NCBI GenBank assembly: GCA_002748265.1
Contig: PDRY01000012.1
Span: forward strand, 186,001-250,000
DNA: 64,000 nt
Origin: Rhodobacterales bacterium
GTDB taxonomy: Bacteria > Pseudomonadota > Alphaproteobacteria > Rhodobacterales > Rhodobacteraceae
Direction of reading: 5' to 3'
The notes below the pieces were generated by a model. It was not told the origin of the DNA and did no database searches. It saw only the letters and a list, made by a program, of their open reading frames with translations. Numbering within the stretch: position 1 is the stretch's first letter; the number at the start of each line of letters is the position of its first letter. This document shows, piece by piece, positions 10,188 to 18,238 of the stretch. Both the position numbers and the translations under genes were made by a program.

Positions 10188-12233
10188 TCACTCGAACTCC
10201 ATGATGATCTCGTCCACGGCCAGGCTGTCACCCGGGGCCGCGTTGATCTTGCTCACCACGGCTTTCTTCTCGGCGCGCAGGATGTTTTCCATCTTCATCG
10301 CCTCGACCGTGCACAGCGCCTGGCCCTCCTGAACCTCTTGGCCGACTTCCACGTCGATCTTCACGATCAGACCGGGCATCGGGCACAGGAGCAGCTTGGA
10401 GGTGTCGGCCTCTTCCTTTTCAGGCATCAGCGCAGCCAGTTCCGCAGCGCGCGGGCTGCGCACGTTCACGGCCAGATCGGCGCCACGGGTGCGCAGACGG
10501 AACCCATTGGTGATCTTGCCCACCTTCATGACGAGCGGAGCGCCGTCGATCTCCATATCGGCCAGGCTGTCGCCGGGCGTCCAGGCGCCGGTCACGCGCA
10601 TCTCCTGACCGTCCTCGAAGCGAACGGTGGCACCGTCCTTGTCGGCGGCGATGGTGACCGGGAGCGCGATGTCCTGAAGGGACACGACCCAATCGGTTCC
10701 CACCTTGCGCTCATGGTTGCCCATCCGGCCCGAGACGCGGGTGCGGCGGATTTCGGCGACGCGGTACATGGCACAAGCCGCCGCCGCGACACGGCGCAGA
10801 TCGGCCTCGGGCAGGCTCACGCCTTCGAAGCCCTCGGGGTATTCTTCCGCGATAAAGGCCGTGGTCATGTCACCGCTGGTGAATTTCGCATGATCCATCA
10901 CCGCCGACAGGAACGGCAGGTTGTGCCCGATGCCTTCGACCTCGAACCGGTCCAGAGCCTCGCGCATCGCCTCGATGGCGGTCGCGCGGTCTTTGCCCCA
11001 GGTGCAGAGCTTGGCGATCATCGGATCGTAGAACATCGAAATCTCACCGCCGTCATAGACGCCGGTATCGTTGCGCACGGCAGTCTCCCCCGACGGCGCA
11101 TCGCCCTGCCACTTGCCAGTGTCCAGCAGCGGCCCGGCGGCCACTTCGGCAGGCGGGTTATAGGCCGTCAGCCGCCCGATGGAGGGCAGGAAGTTGCGAT
11201 AGGGATCTTCCGCATAAAGGCGGCTTTCCATCGCCCAGCCGGTGAGGGTCACATCGGCCTGCGCCATCTCCAGCTTTTCGCCAGCGGCCACACGGATCAT
11301 CTGCTCCACCAGATCGACGCCGGTGATCAGCTCGGTCACCGGATGCTCCACCTGAAGGCGGGTGTTCATCTCGAGGAAGTAGAAATTCCGATCGCCATCG
11401 ACGATGAATTCGACGGTGCCCGCGCTTGCGTAATCCACGGCCTTGGCCAGGGCGACGGCCTGTTCGCCCATCGCCTTGCGGGTGGCTTCGTCGAGGAAGG
11501 GCGACGGCGCCTCTTCGATCACCTTCTGGTTCCGCCGCTGGATCGAGCATTCCCGCTCGCCCAGGTAGATCGCGTTGCCGTGGCTGTCGGCCAGAACCTG
11601 AATCTCGATGTGGCGGGGCTGGGTCACGAATTTCTCGATGAAAATCCGGTCATCGCCAAAGCTGTTGGCAGCCTCGTTCTTGGAGGACTGGAAGCCTTCG
11701 CGCGCCTCTTCGTCGTTCCACGCGATCCGCATGCCCTTGCCGCCGCCCCCGGCAGAGGCCTTGATCATCACCGGATAGCCGATGTCATTGGAGATCTTCA
11801 CCGCCTCGTCAGCATCTTCGATCAGGCCCATATAGCCCGGCACGGTGCTCACGCCTGCGTCCTGCGCGATCTTCTTGGAGGTGATCTTGTCGCCCATGCT
11901 CTCGATGGCGCCGACCGGGGGGCCGATGAAGGCCACGCCCTCGGCCTCAAGCGCCTCAGCGAATTTGCTGTTCTCGGACAGGAAGCCATAGCCGGGATGG
12001 ACGGCTTCGGCACCGGTCTGGCGGATGGCGTCCATGATCTTGTCGATCACGATATAGGACTGGTTCGCGGGCGGCGGGCCGATATGGACGGCTTCATCCG
12101 CCATCTGCACATGCAGCGCCTTGGCATCGGCATCCGAATAGACGGCGACCGTCTTGATGCCCATCTTGCGGGCCGTCTTGATGACCCGGCAGGCGATTTC
12201 CCCACGGTTGGCGATCAGGATCTTTTTGAACAT
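10188..12233 (-). CDS. pccA: Propionyl-CoA carboxylase alpha subunit (biotin carboxylase/BCCP)
   Basis: Biotin-carrying subunit of propionyl-CoA carboxylase, 681 residues, matching the length known for Roseobacter PccA. It starts MFKKILIANRGEIACRV, the biotin carboxylase opening. The ATP-grasp part has KASAGGGGKGMRI (about 160) and EMNTRLQVEHPVTE (about 288-301). A middle BT-like region links to the C-terminal biotinyl domain, where the biotinylated Lys lies in VEAMKMENIL, about 35 residues from the end. It carboxylates biotin with ATP and bicarbonate; PccB then transfers CO2 to propionyl-CoA, giving (S)-methylmalonyl-CoA. It lies in a minus-strand cluster with pccB and mcm, with several small unknown genes between. 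Confidence 0.97.
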   Translation of the reverse strand: MFKKILIANRGEIACRVIKTARKMGIKTVAVYSDADAKALHVQMADEAVHIGPPPANQSYIVIDKIMDAIRQTGAEAVHPGYGFLSENSKFAEALEAEGVAFIGPPVGAIESMGDKITSKKIAQDAGVSTVPGYMGLIEDADEAVKISNDIGYPVMIKASAGGGGKGMRIAWNDEEAREGFQSSKNEAANSFGDDRIFIEKFVTQPRHIEIQVLADSHGNAIYLGERECSIQRRNQKVIEEAPSPFLDEATRKAMGEQAVALAKAVDYASAGTVEFIVDGDRNFYFLEMNTRLQVEHPVTELITGVDLVEQMIRVAAGEKLEMAQADVTLTGWAMESRLYAEDPYRNFLPSIGRLTAYNPPAEVAAGPLLDTGKWQGDAPSGETAVRNDTGVYDGGEISMFYDPMIAKLCTWGKDRATAIEAMREALDRFEVEGIGHNLPFLSAVMDHAKFTSGDMTTAFIAEEYPEGFEGVSLPEADLRRVAAAACAMYRVAEIRRTRVSGRMGNHERKVGTDWVVSLQDIALPVTIAADKDGATVRFEDGQEMRVTGAWTPGDSLADMEIDGAPLVMKVGKITNGFRLRTRGADLAVNVRSPRAAELAALMPEKEEADTSKLLLCPMPGLIVKIDVEVGQEVQEGQALCTVEAMKMENILRAEKKAVVSKINAAPGDSLAVDEIIMEFE

Positions 12234-12254
12234 TTCAGCCCTTTCAGACGCAAA

Positions 12255-12293
12255 CGACCGGACAAAGCCGCAGCTTTGCCCGGTCGGGTTTTT
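12255..12293 (+). terminator. Strong hairpin with T-run oriented against the pcc genes
   Basis: A 14-bp stem with one mismatch (12255-12268 with 12273-12286, loop CGCA) is followed on the plus strand by GGTTTTTG. Flanking genes are on the minus strand, where the sequence after the hairpin is only CGTTTGCGTC-like. It may terminate or process the lipoprotein transcript before pccA, or stop antisense transcription. Confidence 0.55.
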
Positions 12294-12316
12294 GATTACT
12301 TGTGAAGGCGCGTGCG

Positions 12317-12517
12317 TTAGTTGCACACCCCGGCATTGTCGCACAGAACGCCAGCCGTGCCGCCGATGGCAGCACCGATAAGCGGGTCGTTGCCCGTCGC
12401 GTCCGCGACGACCGCACCGCCGGCCGCGCCGACGAGGCCACGCTCGGTGTCGGACATCTGGCAGGCACCAAGGACGAAGAGCCCGGCACCGACGAGAAGA
12501 ACTTTGGTGAATTGCAT
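12317..12517 (-). CDS. Small glycine-rich lipoprotein
   Basis: 66-residue lipoprotein. The signal sequence ends in a lipobox LGAC with the lipidated Cys at residue 19. The mature part is a glycine/alanine-rich stretch (RGLVGAAGGAVVADATGNDPLIGAAIGGTAGVLC) resembling glycine-zipper segments of small envelope proteins such as Rickettsia 17-kDa and OsmB-like proteins; two further Cys occur at the end. A GGAG ribosome binding site lies 7 bases before the start. It lies within the pcc cluster upstream of pccA. Its link with propionate metabolism is unclear. Confidence 0.8.
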   Translation of the reverse strand: MQFTKVLLVGAGLFVLGACQMSDTERGLVGAAGGAVVADATGNDPLIGAAIGGTAGVLCDNAGVCN

Positions 12518-12755
12518 TGCACTGCTCCGTGATTATTGGACGAGGGCATGCGCCCTCCGATCCCAAGATCGGCGTTACAAGAGGCAAAAGCAAGAGAAAG
12601 AGGGCCGCCAGCCCTGGGGACGGCGTCAAAACCGGCCAGCGACCCGGAGCTACCGTTGCAGGCCGCGCGTTGACGCGAAAGTGGCAGTCTTTGCAGGGCG
12701 CTCAGGTGAGCCAGCCCCCGCCGATATTCGGATCCGATCGGCATATCTTCGCCCA
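12518..12755. other. Gap within the pcc cluster with two small hairpins
   Basis: No convincing gene is seen. An open frame starting ATGATG at 12759 overlaps the preceding stop, but it runs through the lipoprotein gene in another frame and is probably not coded. Two adjacent 6-bp hairpins (12542-12557, GAGGGC/GCCCTC; 12557-12572, CCGATC/GATCGG) lie in the leader of the lipoprotein gene, which may have its own promoter here. Confidence 0.4.
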
Positions 12756-13112
12756 TCATCCCCAGCTCCCGTCGAAGGCGCCGGGGAAGGACGCGCGCGC
12801 GCGCACCTCGTCGATCCGCAGCAAGGCGTCATAGCTCTCCGGGTCGAACGGCTCTTCCGCGGCGAGCACTTCGCGGCCAAAGACCCAGGACAGCCGCCCC
12901 GCATCCAGATTGCCGCGCGGGAAGGGATCGGAGCCGAAATGGGCCCAGAGCGCCCACATGAAGGCTTCGTCCGCGCGCCGGTCCGCCGGGCGGCGGTCGG
13001 CATAGCGCTCCCGTTCGATCAGCTTGACCGGGCCGGACTTGTTCGCCCTGCGGATCGTGAACTGATAGTCCGTGCCCGGCTGGCGCGAAGGGAAGCCGCG
13101 ATGTTTCTCCAT
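12756..13112 (-). CDS. Unknown 118-residue protein in pcc cluster
   Basis: Starts MEKHRGFPSRQPGTDYQFTIRR. It has no signal peptide or membrane helix and is rich in charged and aromatic residues, with EAFMWALWAHFGSDPFPRGNLDAGRLSWVFGREVL in the middle, suggesting a small soluble globular protein. Its ATG shares one base with the stop of the preceding gene (TGATG), so it is translationally coupled. I do not recognise a family; its role can only be guessed from its place between pccB and pccA. Confidence 0.75.
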   Translation of the reverse strand: MEKHRGFPSRQPGTDYQFTIRRANKSGPVKLIERERYADRRPADRRADEAFMWALWAHFGSDPFPRGNLDAGRLSWVFGREVLAAEEPFDPESYDALLRIDEVRARASFPGAFDGSWG

Positions 13113-13477
13113 CAGAAATACTCCCACTTGCAGGAATAGCCGTCGACGGCGAAGGCCTCAAAGAACTGCGGGATCTCCGTCGGTTCTCCGAACGGCACCG
13201 GCTCGGGGCTGACTGAGATCACGACGTGATCATGGGTGAGCCGAGCCTCCAGCAGCACTCGCGCGGCGATCGTCTCGCACAGCCAGGGGAAGACCGGCTC
13301 CAGCGTGTCGAAATTCTGCTCGGGCCCTTGATAGGTGAAGCGAAATCGCACCTGCCCGGCTTCGATCCGCATGTCGTACAGATCAAACGACAGCTCCGGC
13401 ACACCCGGAGGGCTCAGGAGCTGGTTCGCCTGTGCCGGGCACGCCAGCATCACTGCAGAGGCCAAAAGCGCACGCAT
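13112..13477 (-). CDS. Exported DUF6497-like protein in pcc cluster
   Basis: 121 residues with a Sec signal peptide ([17 protein letters not shown]). The mature part ends EPVPFGEPTEIPQFFEAFAVDGYSCKWEYF, which resembles the C-terminal signature I recall for the DUF6497 family of Rhodobacteraceae; this is from memory. Two Cys in the mature part (in FPWLCETIA and GYSCKWE) could form a disulfide, so it is probably periplasmic. Both ends share single bases with neighbouring genes (TGATG junctions), so it belongs to the same transcript as pccB. Function unknown. Confidence 0.78.
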   Translation of the reverse strand: MRALLASAVMLACPAQANQLLSPPGVPELSFDLYDMRIEAGQVRFRFTYQGPEQNFDTLEPVFPWLCETIAARVLLEARLTHDHVVISVSPEPVPFGEPTEIPQFFEAFAVDGYSCKWEYF

Positions 13478-13815
13478 CACACCCGCCCCCCATGGGCAAC
13501 CCAGCGGGCTCGGCAAACGGGGTCTTCCAGCAGATCAGCGATCCGCCCCTTCGTGCCCGGAGGGACCGCGCCAGCGACCTCTCCCCCAGCCTCAACGATC
13601 AGACCGCCGGCATCGCGGGTCACCGTCACCACGGGCGCAAAACCCCGCAGCGATTGCAGCGCCCGCCACAGGTCCTGACGGACCTGATGCGCCACCCGGC
13701 CCCGCCGCGCATCGGGCAGTCGGGTGGTCGCGCTCACGTCCATCTTCGCGGGCAGGCGCCGCGCCAACGTGAGGGTGTCGCCCTCACGGGTGATATGCCA
13801 GCGGCGGTTGGTCAC
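13477..13815 (-). CDS. Unknown 112-residue protein coupled to pccB
   Basis: Begins with GTG at 13815 inside the pccB stop (GTGA overlap of 4 bases) and ends sharing one base with the next start, so it is tightly coupled on both sides. The sequence [63 protein letters not shown] has alternating beta-like strands and basic residues; no membrane helix or signal is visible. A soluble cytoplasmic protein of unknown role. It could assist the carboxylase, but only position suggests that. Confidence 0.78.
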   Translation of the reverse strand: MTNRRWHITREGDTLTLARRLPAKMDVSATTRLPDARRGRVAHQVRQDLWRALQSLRGFAPVVTVTRDAGGLIVEAGGEVAGAVPPGTKGRIADLLEDPVCRARWVAHGGRV

Positions 13816-15344
13816 AGCGGAATGTTGTCGTGCTTCTTCCAGGGGTTGGTCAGCTTCTTCGTCCGCAGGGACGCGAACGCCCGGCAGATCCGCTTGCGGG
13901 TGGAGCGGGGCTGGATCACCTCGTCGATGAAGCCCTTCTCTGCCGCGACGAACGGGTTTGCGAAGCGGTCCTCATAGTCCTTGGTGTGGGCCGCGATCTT
14001 ATCGGCATCCCCCAGATCGGAGCGGTGCAGGATCTCAACCGCGCCCTTGGCGCCCATTACCGCGATTTCAGCGGTGGGCCAGGCATAGTTGAAATCGCCG
14101 CGCAGGTGCTTGGACGCCATCACGTCATAGGCGCCGCCATAGGCTTTGCGGGTGATGACCGTGACCTTCGGCACCGTCGCTTCGCCATAGGCAAAGAGCA
14201 GCTTGGCGCCGTGCTTGATGACCCCGCCATATTCCTGGCTGGTGCCGGGCAGGAAGCCGGGCACATCGACCAGCGTCAGGATCGGGATTTCAAACGCATC
14301 GCAGAACCGCACAAACCGCGCCGCCTTGCGCGAGCTGTCGATATCCAGGCACCCGGCCAGAACCATCGGCTGGTTCGCCACGACGCCCACGGTCTGGCCT
14401 TCGAGACGGATGAAGCCGGTCAGGATGTTCTTGGCGTAGTCTTCCTGGATCTCGTAGAAGTCGCCCTCATCGGCCAGTTTCACGATCAGCTCTTTCATGT
14501 CGTAAGGGCTGTTCGGGTTGGCGGGCACGAGGGTGTCGAGGCTGTCTTCGATCCGGTCCACATCGTCAAAGAAGGGCCGCACCGGCGCCTTGTCGCGGTT
14601 GTTGAGCGGCAGGAAATCGACCAGGCGGCGCACTTCGGCGAGCGCCTCCACATCGTTTTCGAACGCGCCATCGGCGACAGAGGATTTCTTGGTGTGGGTC
14701 GACGCCCCGCCCAGCTCTTCGGCGGTGACATGTTCGTTGGTGACGGTCTTCACAACGTCAGGACCGGTGACGAACATGTAGGACGTGTCCTTCACCATGA
14801 AGATGAAGTCCGTCATCGCCGGGGAATAGACCGCGCCGCCCGCACAGGGACCCATGATCACGCTGATCTGCGGCACCACGCCCGAGGCCATGATGTTGCG
14901 CTGAAACACCTCGGCATACCCGGCCAGAGAGGCAACGCCCTCTTGGATCCGGGCCCCGCCACTATCGTTCAGGCCGATGACCGGCGCGCCGTTCTGCATG
15001 GCCATATCCATGATCTTGCAGATCTTTTCAGCATGGGTTTCCGAGAGAGAGCCGCCGAACACGGTGAAATCCTGGCTGAACACATAGACCATGCGGCCGT
15101 TGATCGTGCCCCAACCGGTCACCACGCCGTCGCCATAGGGGCGACTTTCGTCCATCCCGAAATCGGTGCAGCGGTGCGCCTTGAACATGTCAAACTCTTC
15201 AAAAGAGCCCTCATCCAGGAGCAGCTCGATCCGCTCGCGGGCGGTGAGCTTGCCTTTGCCGTGCTGACTTTCGATCCGCTTTTCGCCCCCGCCCAGCCGG
15301 GCAGCTTCGCGGCGCATCTCAAGCTCTTGCAGAATGTCGTTCAT
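13812..15344 (-). CDS. pccB: Propionyl-CoA carboxylase beta subunit (carboxyltransferase)
   Basis: Carboxyltransferase subunit, 510 residues, which takes CO2 from carboxybiotin on PccA and places it on propionyl-CoA. The N-terminal half has [12 protein letters not shown] (about 82-93) and the oxyanion segment [20 protein letters not shown]; the C-terminal half has [15 protein letters not shown] and [11 protein letters not shown] with the second oxyanion loop. The start [20 protein letters not shown] at 15344 agrees with known Roseobacter PccB and gives its known length; a start 6 codons upstream is possible. It is the first gene of the minus-strand cluster and is preceded by two TTTGCAAA-type palindromes, the operator known for PccR in Rhodobacter. 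Confidence 0.97.
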   Translation of the reverse strand: MNDILQELEMRREAARLGGGEKRIESQHGKGKLTARERIELLLDEGSFEEFDMFKAHRCTDFGMDESRPYGDGVVTGWGTINGRMVYVFSQDFTVFGGSLSETHAEKICKIMDMAMQNGAPVIGLNDSGGARIQEGVASLAGYAEVFQRNIMASGVVPQISVIMGPCAGGAVYSPAMTDFIFMVKDTSYMFVTGPDVVKTVTNEHVTAEELGGASTHTKKSSVADGAFENDVEALAEVRRLVDFLPLNNRDKAPVRPFFDDVDRIEDSLDTLVPANPNSPYDMKELIVKLADEGDFYEIQEDYAKNILTGFIRLEGQTVGVVANQPMVLAGCLDIDSSRKAARFVRFCDAFEIPILTLVDVPGFLPGTSQEYGGVIKHGAKLLFAYGEATVPKVTVITRKAYGGAYDVMASKHLRGDFNYAWPTAEIAVMGAKGAVEILHRSDLGDADKIAAHTKDYEDRFANPFVAAEKGFIDEVIQPRSTRKRICRAFASLRTKKLTNPWKKHDNIPL

Positions 15345-15406
15345 TGCAGCCTCGCTATCCATTTGCGGCGGACCCTAGGGGGAACCTGTCCACGGGGAAA
15401 GGAGGA

Positions 15407-15463
15407 TTGCGCAAATTTGCAAATTTCACATACGCGCAGACACCGCGTTTGCAAATTTGCAAA
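15407..15463. promoter_or_regulatory. Two PccR (ScfR) operator palindromes
   Basis: TGCGCAAATTTGCAAA at 15408-15423 and TTTGCAAATTTGCAAA at 15448-15463, the second a perfect palindrome. The centres are 40 bp apart. TTTGCAAA pairs before pccB were shown in Rhodobacter sphaeroides to be needed for PccR control; there they are spaced by 4 bases, here the halves abut. The pair lies midway between the divergent pccB and MFS starts. Confidence 0.85.
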
Positions 15464-15524
15464 TTCACCGCCCTGACGGCAATGCTGGCTTTCCACCGGA
15501 AGGCTCGACGGATAAGCCGGTATC

Positions 15525-16733
15525 ATGACCCCGCGCTTCCTCGACCGGCGGAGCCCTCCGCATATCGCGACGCTGATCCTTCTGTCGGGGATCTCGGCGC
15601 TGAACATGTCCGTATTCTTGCCCTCCCTGTCCGACATGGCAGAGCATTTCGAGGTCAGCTACGGGCTCATGCAATTGGCTGTTCCGCTCTATCTCGCGGC
15701 CACGACGGTCGTGCAGATCGTTGCGGGGCCGCTGTCCGACCGCTACGGTCGTCGGCCTTTGCTGATGGTCACGCTGGTGATCTTCATCCTGGCCACGGTC
15801 GGGTGCATCTTTGCGCCGTCGATCACCGTTTTCCTCGTCTGCCGCGTCATTCAGGCCGCCGTTGCCACGGCGATGGTCCTGAGCCGCGCGATCGTGCGCG
15901 ATCTGTTCGACGCGGACAAAGCGGCATCCATGCTGGGCTATGTCATCATGGGGATGTCCATCGTCCCGATGATCGGCCCGATGCTGGGCGGCGTGCTGGA
16001 CGAGCTTTTCGGCTGGCAAGCCAGTTTTGTCCTTCTGATCCTGTGCGGGCTGCTGATGTTGGCCGTGGTTCAGTTCGACCTGTCCGAGACCTCCGAGCGC
16101 AGCGATACGAGCCTGTTCGGCCAGCTCCGCGCAACGCCCGAGCTGCTGCGCGCACAACGGTTCTGGGCCTATGTGCTGACGGCGGGATTCACGTCGGGCA
16201 CCTATTTCGCCCTGCTGGGCGGCGCCTCCCACGTCGCCGGAGAGATGTTCGGCCTGTCGCCCAAGATGACGGGACTTGCCCTTGGCGCACCCGCGATCGG
16301 GTACATGGCCGGGAACTTCATCTCGGGTCGGCTGGCCATGCGCATGGGACTGGACCGGCTGATCCTCTGGGGAACCGCGATCACGCTGGTGCCGATGGGG
16401 TTGTCCCTGGGCCTAGGCCTGATGGGCCACCAGTCGCCCTGGACCCTGTTCGGGCTGTGCACCCTGCTAGGGCTTGGCAACGGTTTGGTGATGCCCAACG
16501 CCATGTCGGGGATGCTGTCCGTGCGGCCAAAACTGGCGGGCACTGCCAGCGGCATCGGCGGCGCATTTCAGATCGGCGGCGGCGCCATCGTGGCGGCTGC
16601 GGCGGGGTTCTTGCTCGAAGACGCGGCGACGCCGCTCCCGCTGCAAGCGATCATGGCGCTCTGCGCCGTGCTCGCCTTGCTCTCCGCGCTCTGGGCGGCG
16701 TGGCGCAACCGGCAGCTTGCGCTTCAGGGCTGA
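15525..16733 (+). CDS. Bcr/CflA-type MFS transporter
   Basis: Twelve-helix major facilitator of 402 residues, most like the Bcr/CflA multidrug efflux subfamily. The loop motif GPLSDRYGRRPLL (about 67-79) matches motif A, and ARAIVRDLF-like text follows in LSRAIVRDLFDADKAASMLGYVIMGMSIVPMIGPMLGG (motif C-like GPMLGG), typical of drug/proton antiporters. It is divergent from pccB with PccR-type operators midway, and pccR follows 43 bases after it. Export of short-chain acids or related compounds is possible, but the subfamily name alone does not give a substrate. Confidence 0.88.
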   Translation: MTPRFLDRRSPPHIATLILLSGISALNMSVFLPSLSDMAEHFEVSYGLMQLAVPLYLAATTVVQIVAGPLSDRYGRRPLLMVTLVIFILATVGCIFAPSITVFLVCRVIQAAVATAMVLSRAIVRDLFDADKAASMLGYVIMGMSIVPMIGPMLGGVLDELFGWQASFVLLILCGLLMLAVVQFDLSETSERSDTSLFGQLRATPELLRAQRFWAYVLTAGFTSGTYFALLGGASHVAGEMFGLSPKMTGLALGAPAIGYMAGNFISGRLAMRMGLDRLILWGTAITLVPMGLSLGLGLMGHQSPWTLFGLCTLLGLGNGLVMPNAMSGMLSVRPKLAGTASGIGGAFQIGGGAIVAAAAGFLLEDAATPLPLQAIMALCAVLALLSALWAAWRNRQLALQG

Positions 16734-16737
16734 TCCC

Positions 16738-16764
16738 TGCAAACTCCGGCTGCAAAGCTGCAAA
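16738..16764. promoter_or_regulatory. Candidate PccR autoregulatory site
   Basis: Three TGCAAA half-sites at 16738, 16751 and 16759. Read on the minus strand the last two form TTTGCAGC-TTTGCAGC, the same 8-base period as the pccB palindromes. The site ends 12 bases before the pccR ATG, next to its GGAG ribosome binding site, which would suit autorepression. Confidence 0.55.
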
Positions 16765-16776
16765 CCGGAGCCCGCC

Positions 16777-18165
16777 ATGGCCGTTCAGAAACTCTATGCC
16801 GGGGCCAAGCTGCGGGAAATCCGCACCCGTCTATCCCTGACCCAGAAGGCCTTCGCGGAGCGCATCGGCGTGTCGCTCCCCTATCTGAACCAGATGGAGA
16901 ACAACAACCGCCCGGTCTCCACCGCCGTGGTGCTGGCGCTTGCCTCTGAATTCGGGCTGGACGTGACCGAGCTTCAGGCCGGGGACGAAGCCCGGCTGGT
17001 CAGCGACATGCGCGAAGCTCTGGCCGATCCGCTCTTTGGCGCGCCGCCCCCGCTGGCCGATCTGCGCCTTGCGGCCTCCAACGCGCCCGCGCTCGCCCAC
17101 GCGTTCCTCAAGCTGCACGCGGCTTACGCCCGCACCCAGGAACGGCTCGCCGCCCTGGACGAGACACTGGATCGCGAAGACGCCCGGCTCGCTCCGACAC
17201 CATGGGAGGAGGTGCGCGATTTCTTCCACTACTGCGACAACTACATCGATGCCGTAGACCGGGCTGCCGAAGGCATTGGTGCGTCCTCTCTTGGTGCGGT
17301 CGCTTTCGTGCGCCAACAGTTCGACGCGCAAGGGATCCGTATCCGCGAGGCCGACACCCCCGAGCTGCGGCGCTATGACCACGATGCCCGCTGCATCACC
17401 CTGTCCACCCGCGCCAGCCAGGCGACGCGGGATTTCCAGCTTCTCACGCAGTTCGCGCTGCTCATGCGGGGAGATCTTCTGGAAGCGACGCTTGATCTGG
17501 CGCGCTTCGCAACGCCCGAAGCCCGCGCGATCGCCAAGATCGGGCTGGCCAATTACTTTGCCGGGGCCGCAGTGCTGCCTTATCACAGCTTCCTGACCGC
17601 CGCGCGCGAGACACGGCACGATCTGGAGCGCCTGTCGGACCGCTTCGGCGCCTCGCTCGAACAGGTCGCGCACCGGCTCTCGACCCTGCAACGCCCCGGC
17701 GCAAAGGGGATCCCGTTCTACTTCGTGCGGGTGGATCCCGCCGGAACGATCACCAAGCGGCACTCCGCGACTCATCTGCAGTTTGCCCGCTACGGCGGCG
17801 CGTGCCCACTGTGGAACGTGCACCGCGCATTTGAGACGCCGGGCCGCTGGCTGCGGCAGCTGGCCCAGACCCCGGACGGCGTGCGCTACCTGTGCCTCGC
17901 CCGCGACGTGAGCAAACCTGCAGGGGCGTTCGACGCGCCGACCCGCCGCTACGCCATCGGGCTGGGCTGCGAGATCCGCCACGCGGGCGATCTGGTCTAT
18001 GCCGACACCCTACCCACAGACGCCCCCGGCGCCTATGAGCCCATCGGCATCTCGTGCCGTATCTGCGAGCGCCCGGACTGCCACCAGCGCGCCGTGCCGC
18101 CGCTGGAGCGACGGCTGGACGTGGACCCGGATCGCCGCGGCGCCCTGCCCTATAAGATCGGTTAA
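16777..18165 (+). CDS. pccR: Short-chain fatty acyl-CoA regulator PccR (XRE/ScfR family)
   Basis: Transcription factor of 462 residues. The N-terminal XRE helix-turn-helix (about 5-65: LREIRTRLSLTQKAFAERIGVSLPYLNQMENNNRPVS) is followed by the long regulatory region of the ScfR family (DUF2083-type). The C-terminus bears ISCRICERPDCHQRAVPPLERRL, a Cys motif typical of these regulators. In Rhodobacter sphaeroides PccR controls pccB in response to propionyl-CoA through TTTGCAAA sites, which are found here before pccB. The ATG at 16777 follows a GGAG at 7 bases. It is close downstream of the MFS gene, but its own operator-like sequence suggests separate control. Confidence 0.92.
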   Translation: MAVQKLYAGAKLREIRTRLSLTQKAFAERIGVSLPYLNQMENNNRPVSTAVVLALASEFGLDVTELQAGDEARLVSDMREALADPLFGAPPPLADLRLAASNAPALAHAFLKLHAAYARTQERLAALDETLDREDARLAPTPWEEVRDFFHYCDNYIDAVDRAAEGIGASSLGAVAFVRQQFDAQGIRIREADTPELRRYDHDARCITLSTRASQATRDFQLLTQFALLMRGDLLEATLDLARFATPEARAIAKIGLANYFAGAAVLPYHSFLTAARETRHDLERLSDRFGASLEQVAHRLSTLQRPGAKGIPFYFVRVDPAGTITKRHSATHLQFARYGGACPLWNVHRAFETPGRWLRQLAQTPDGVRYLCLARDVSKPAGAFDAPTRRYAIGLGCEIRHAGDLVYADTLPTDAPGAYEPIGISCRICERPDCHQRAVPPLERRLDVDPDRRGALPYKIG

Positions 18166-18196
18166 CACGCCGACGAATCGCAAAGCATGGTAGGAT

Positions 18197-18221
18197 GGGG
18201 CTGTTATCCACAGCCCCTTTT
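18197..18221 (+). terminator. Rho-independent terminator of pccR, with a DnaA-box loop
   Basis: GGGGCTG / CAGCCCC stem with a 7-base loop followed by TTTT. The loop and first arm bases form TTATCCACA (18204-18212), a perfect DnaA-box match, probably by chance. Confidence 0.8.
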
Positions 18222-18238
18222 CCAACTCTGGTCATACC

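Noticed and set aside
12244-12759. 171-codon open frame starting ATGATG over the end of the third pcc small gene
   Set aside because: It reads through the lipoprotein gene in another frame and its composition there is that of a shadow; only the first codons could be real.
13830-15476. 548-codon plus-strand frame opposite pccB
   Set aside because: Antisense shadow; pccB on the other strand is certain.
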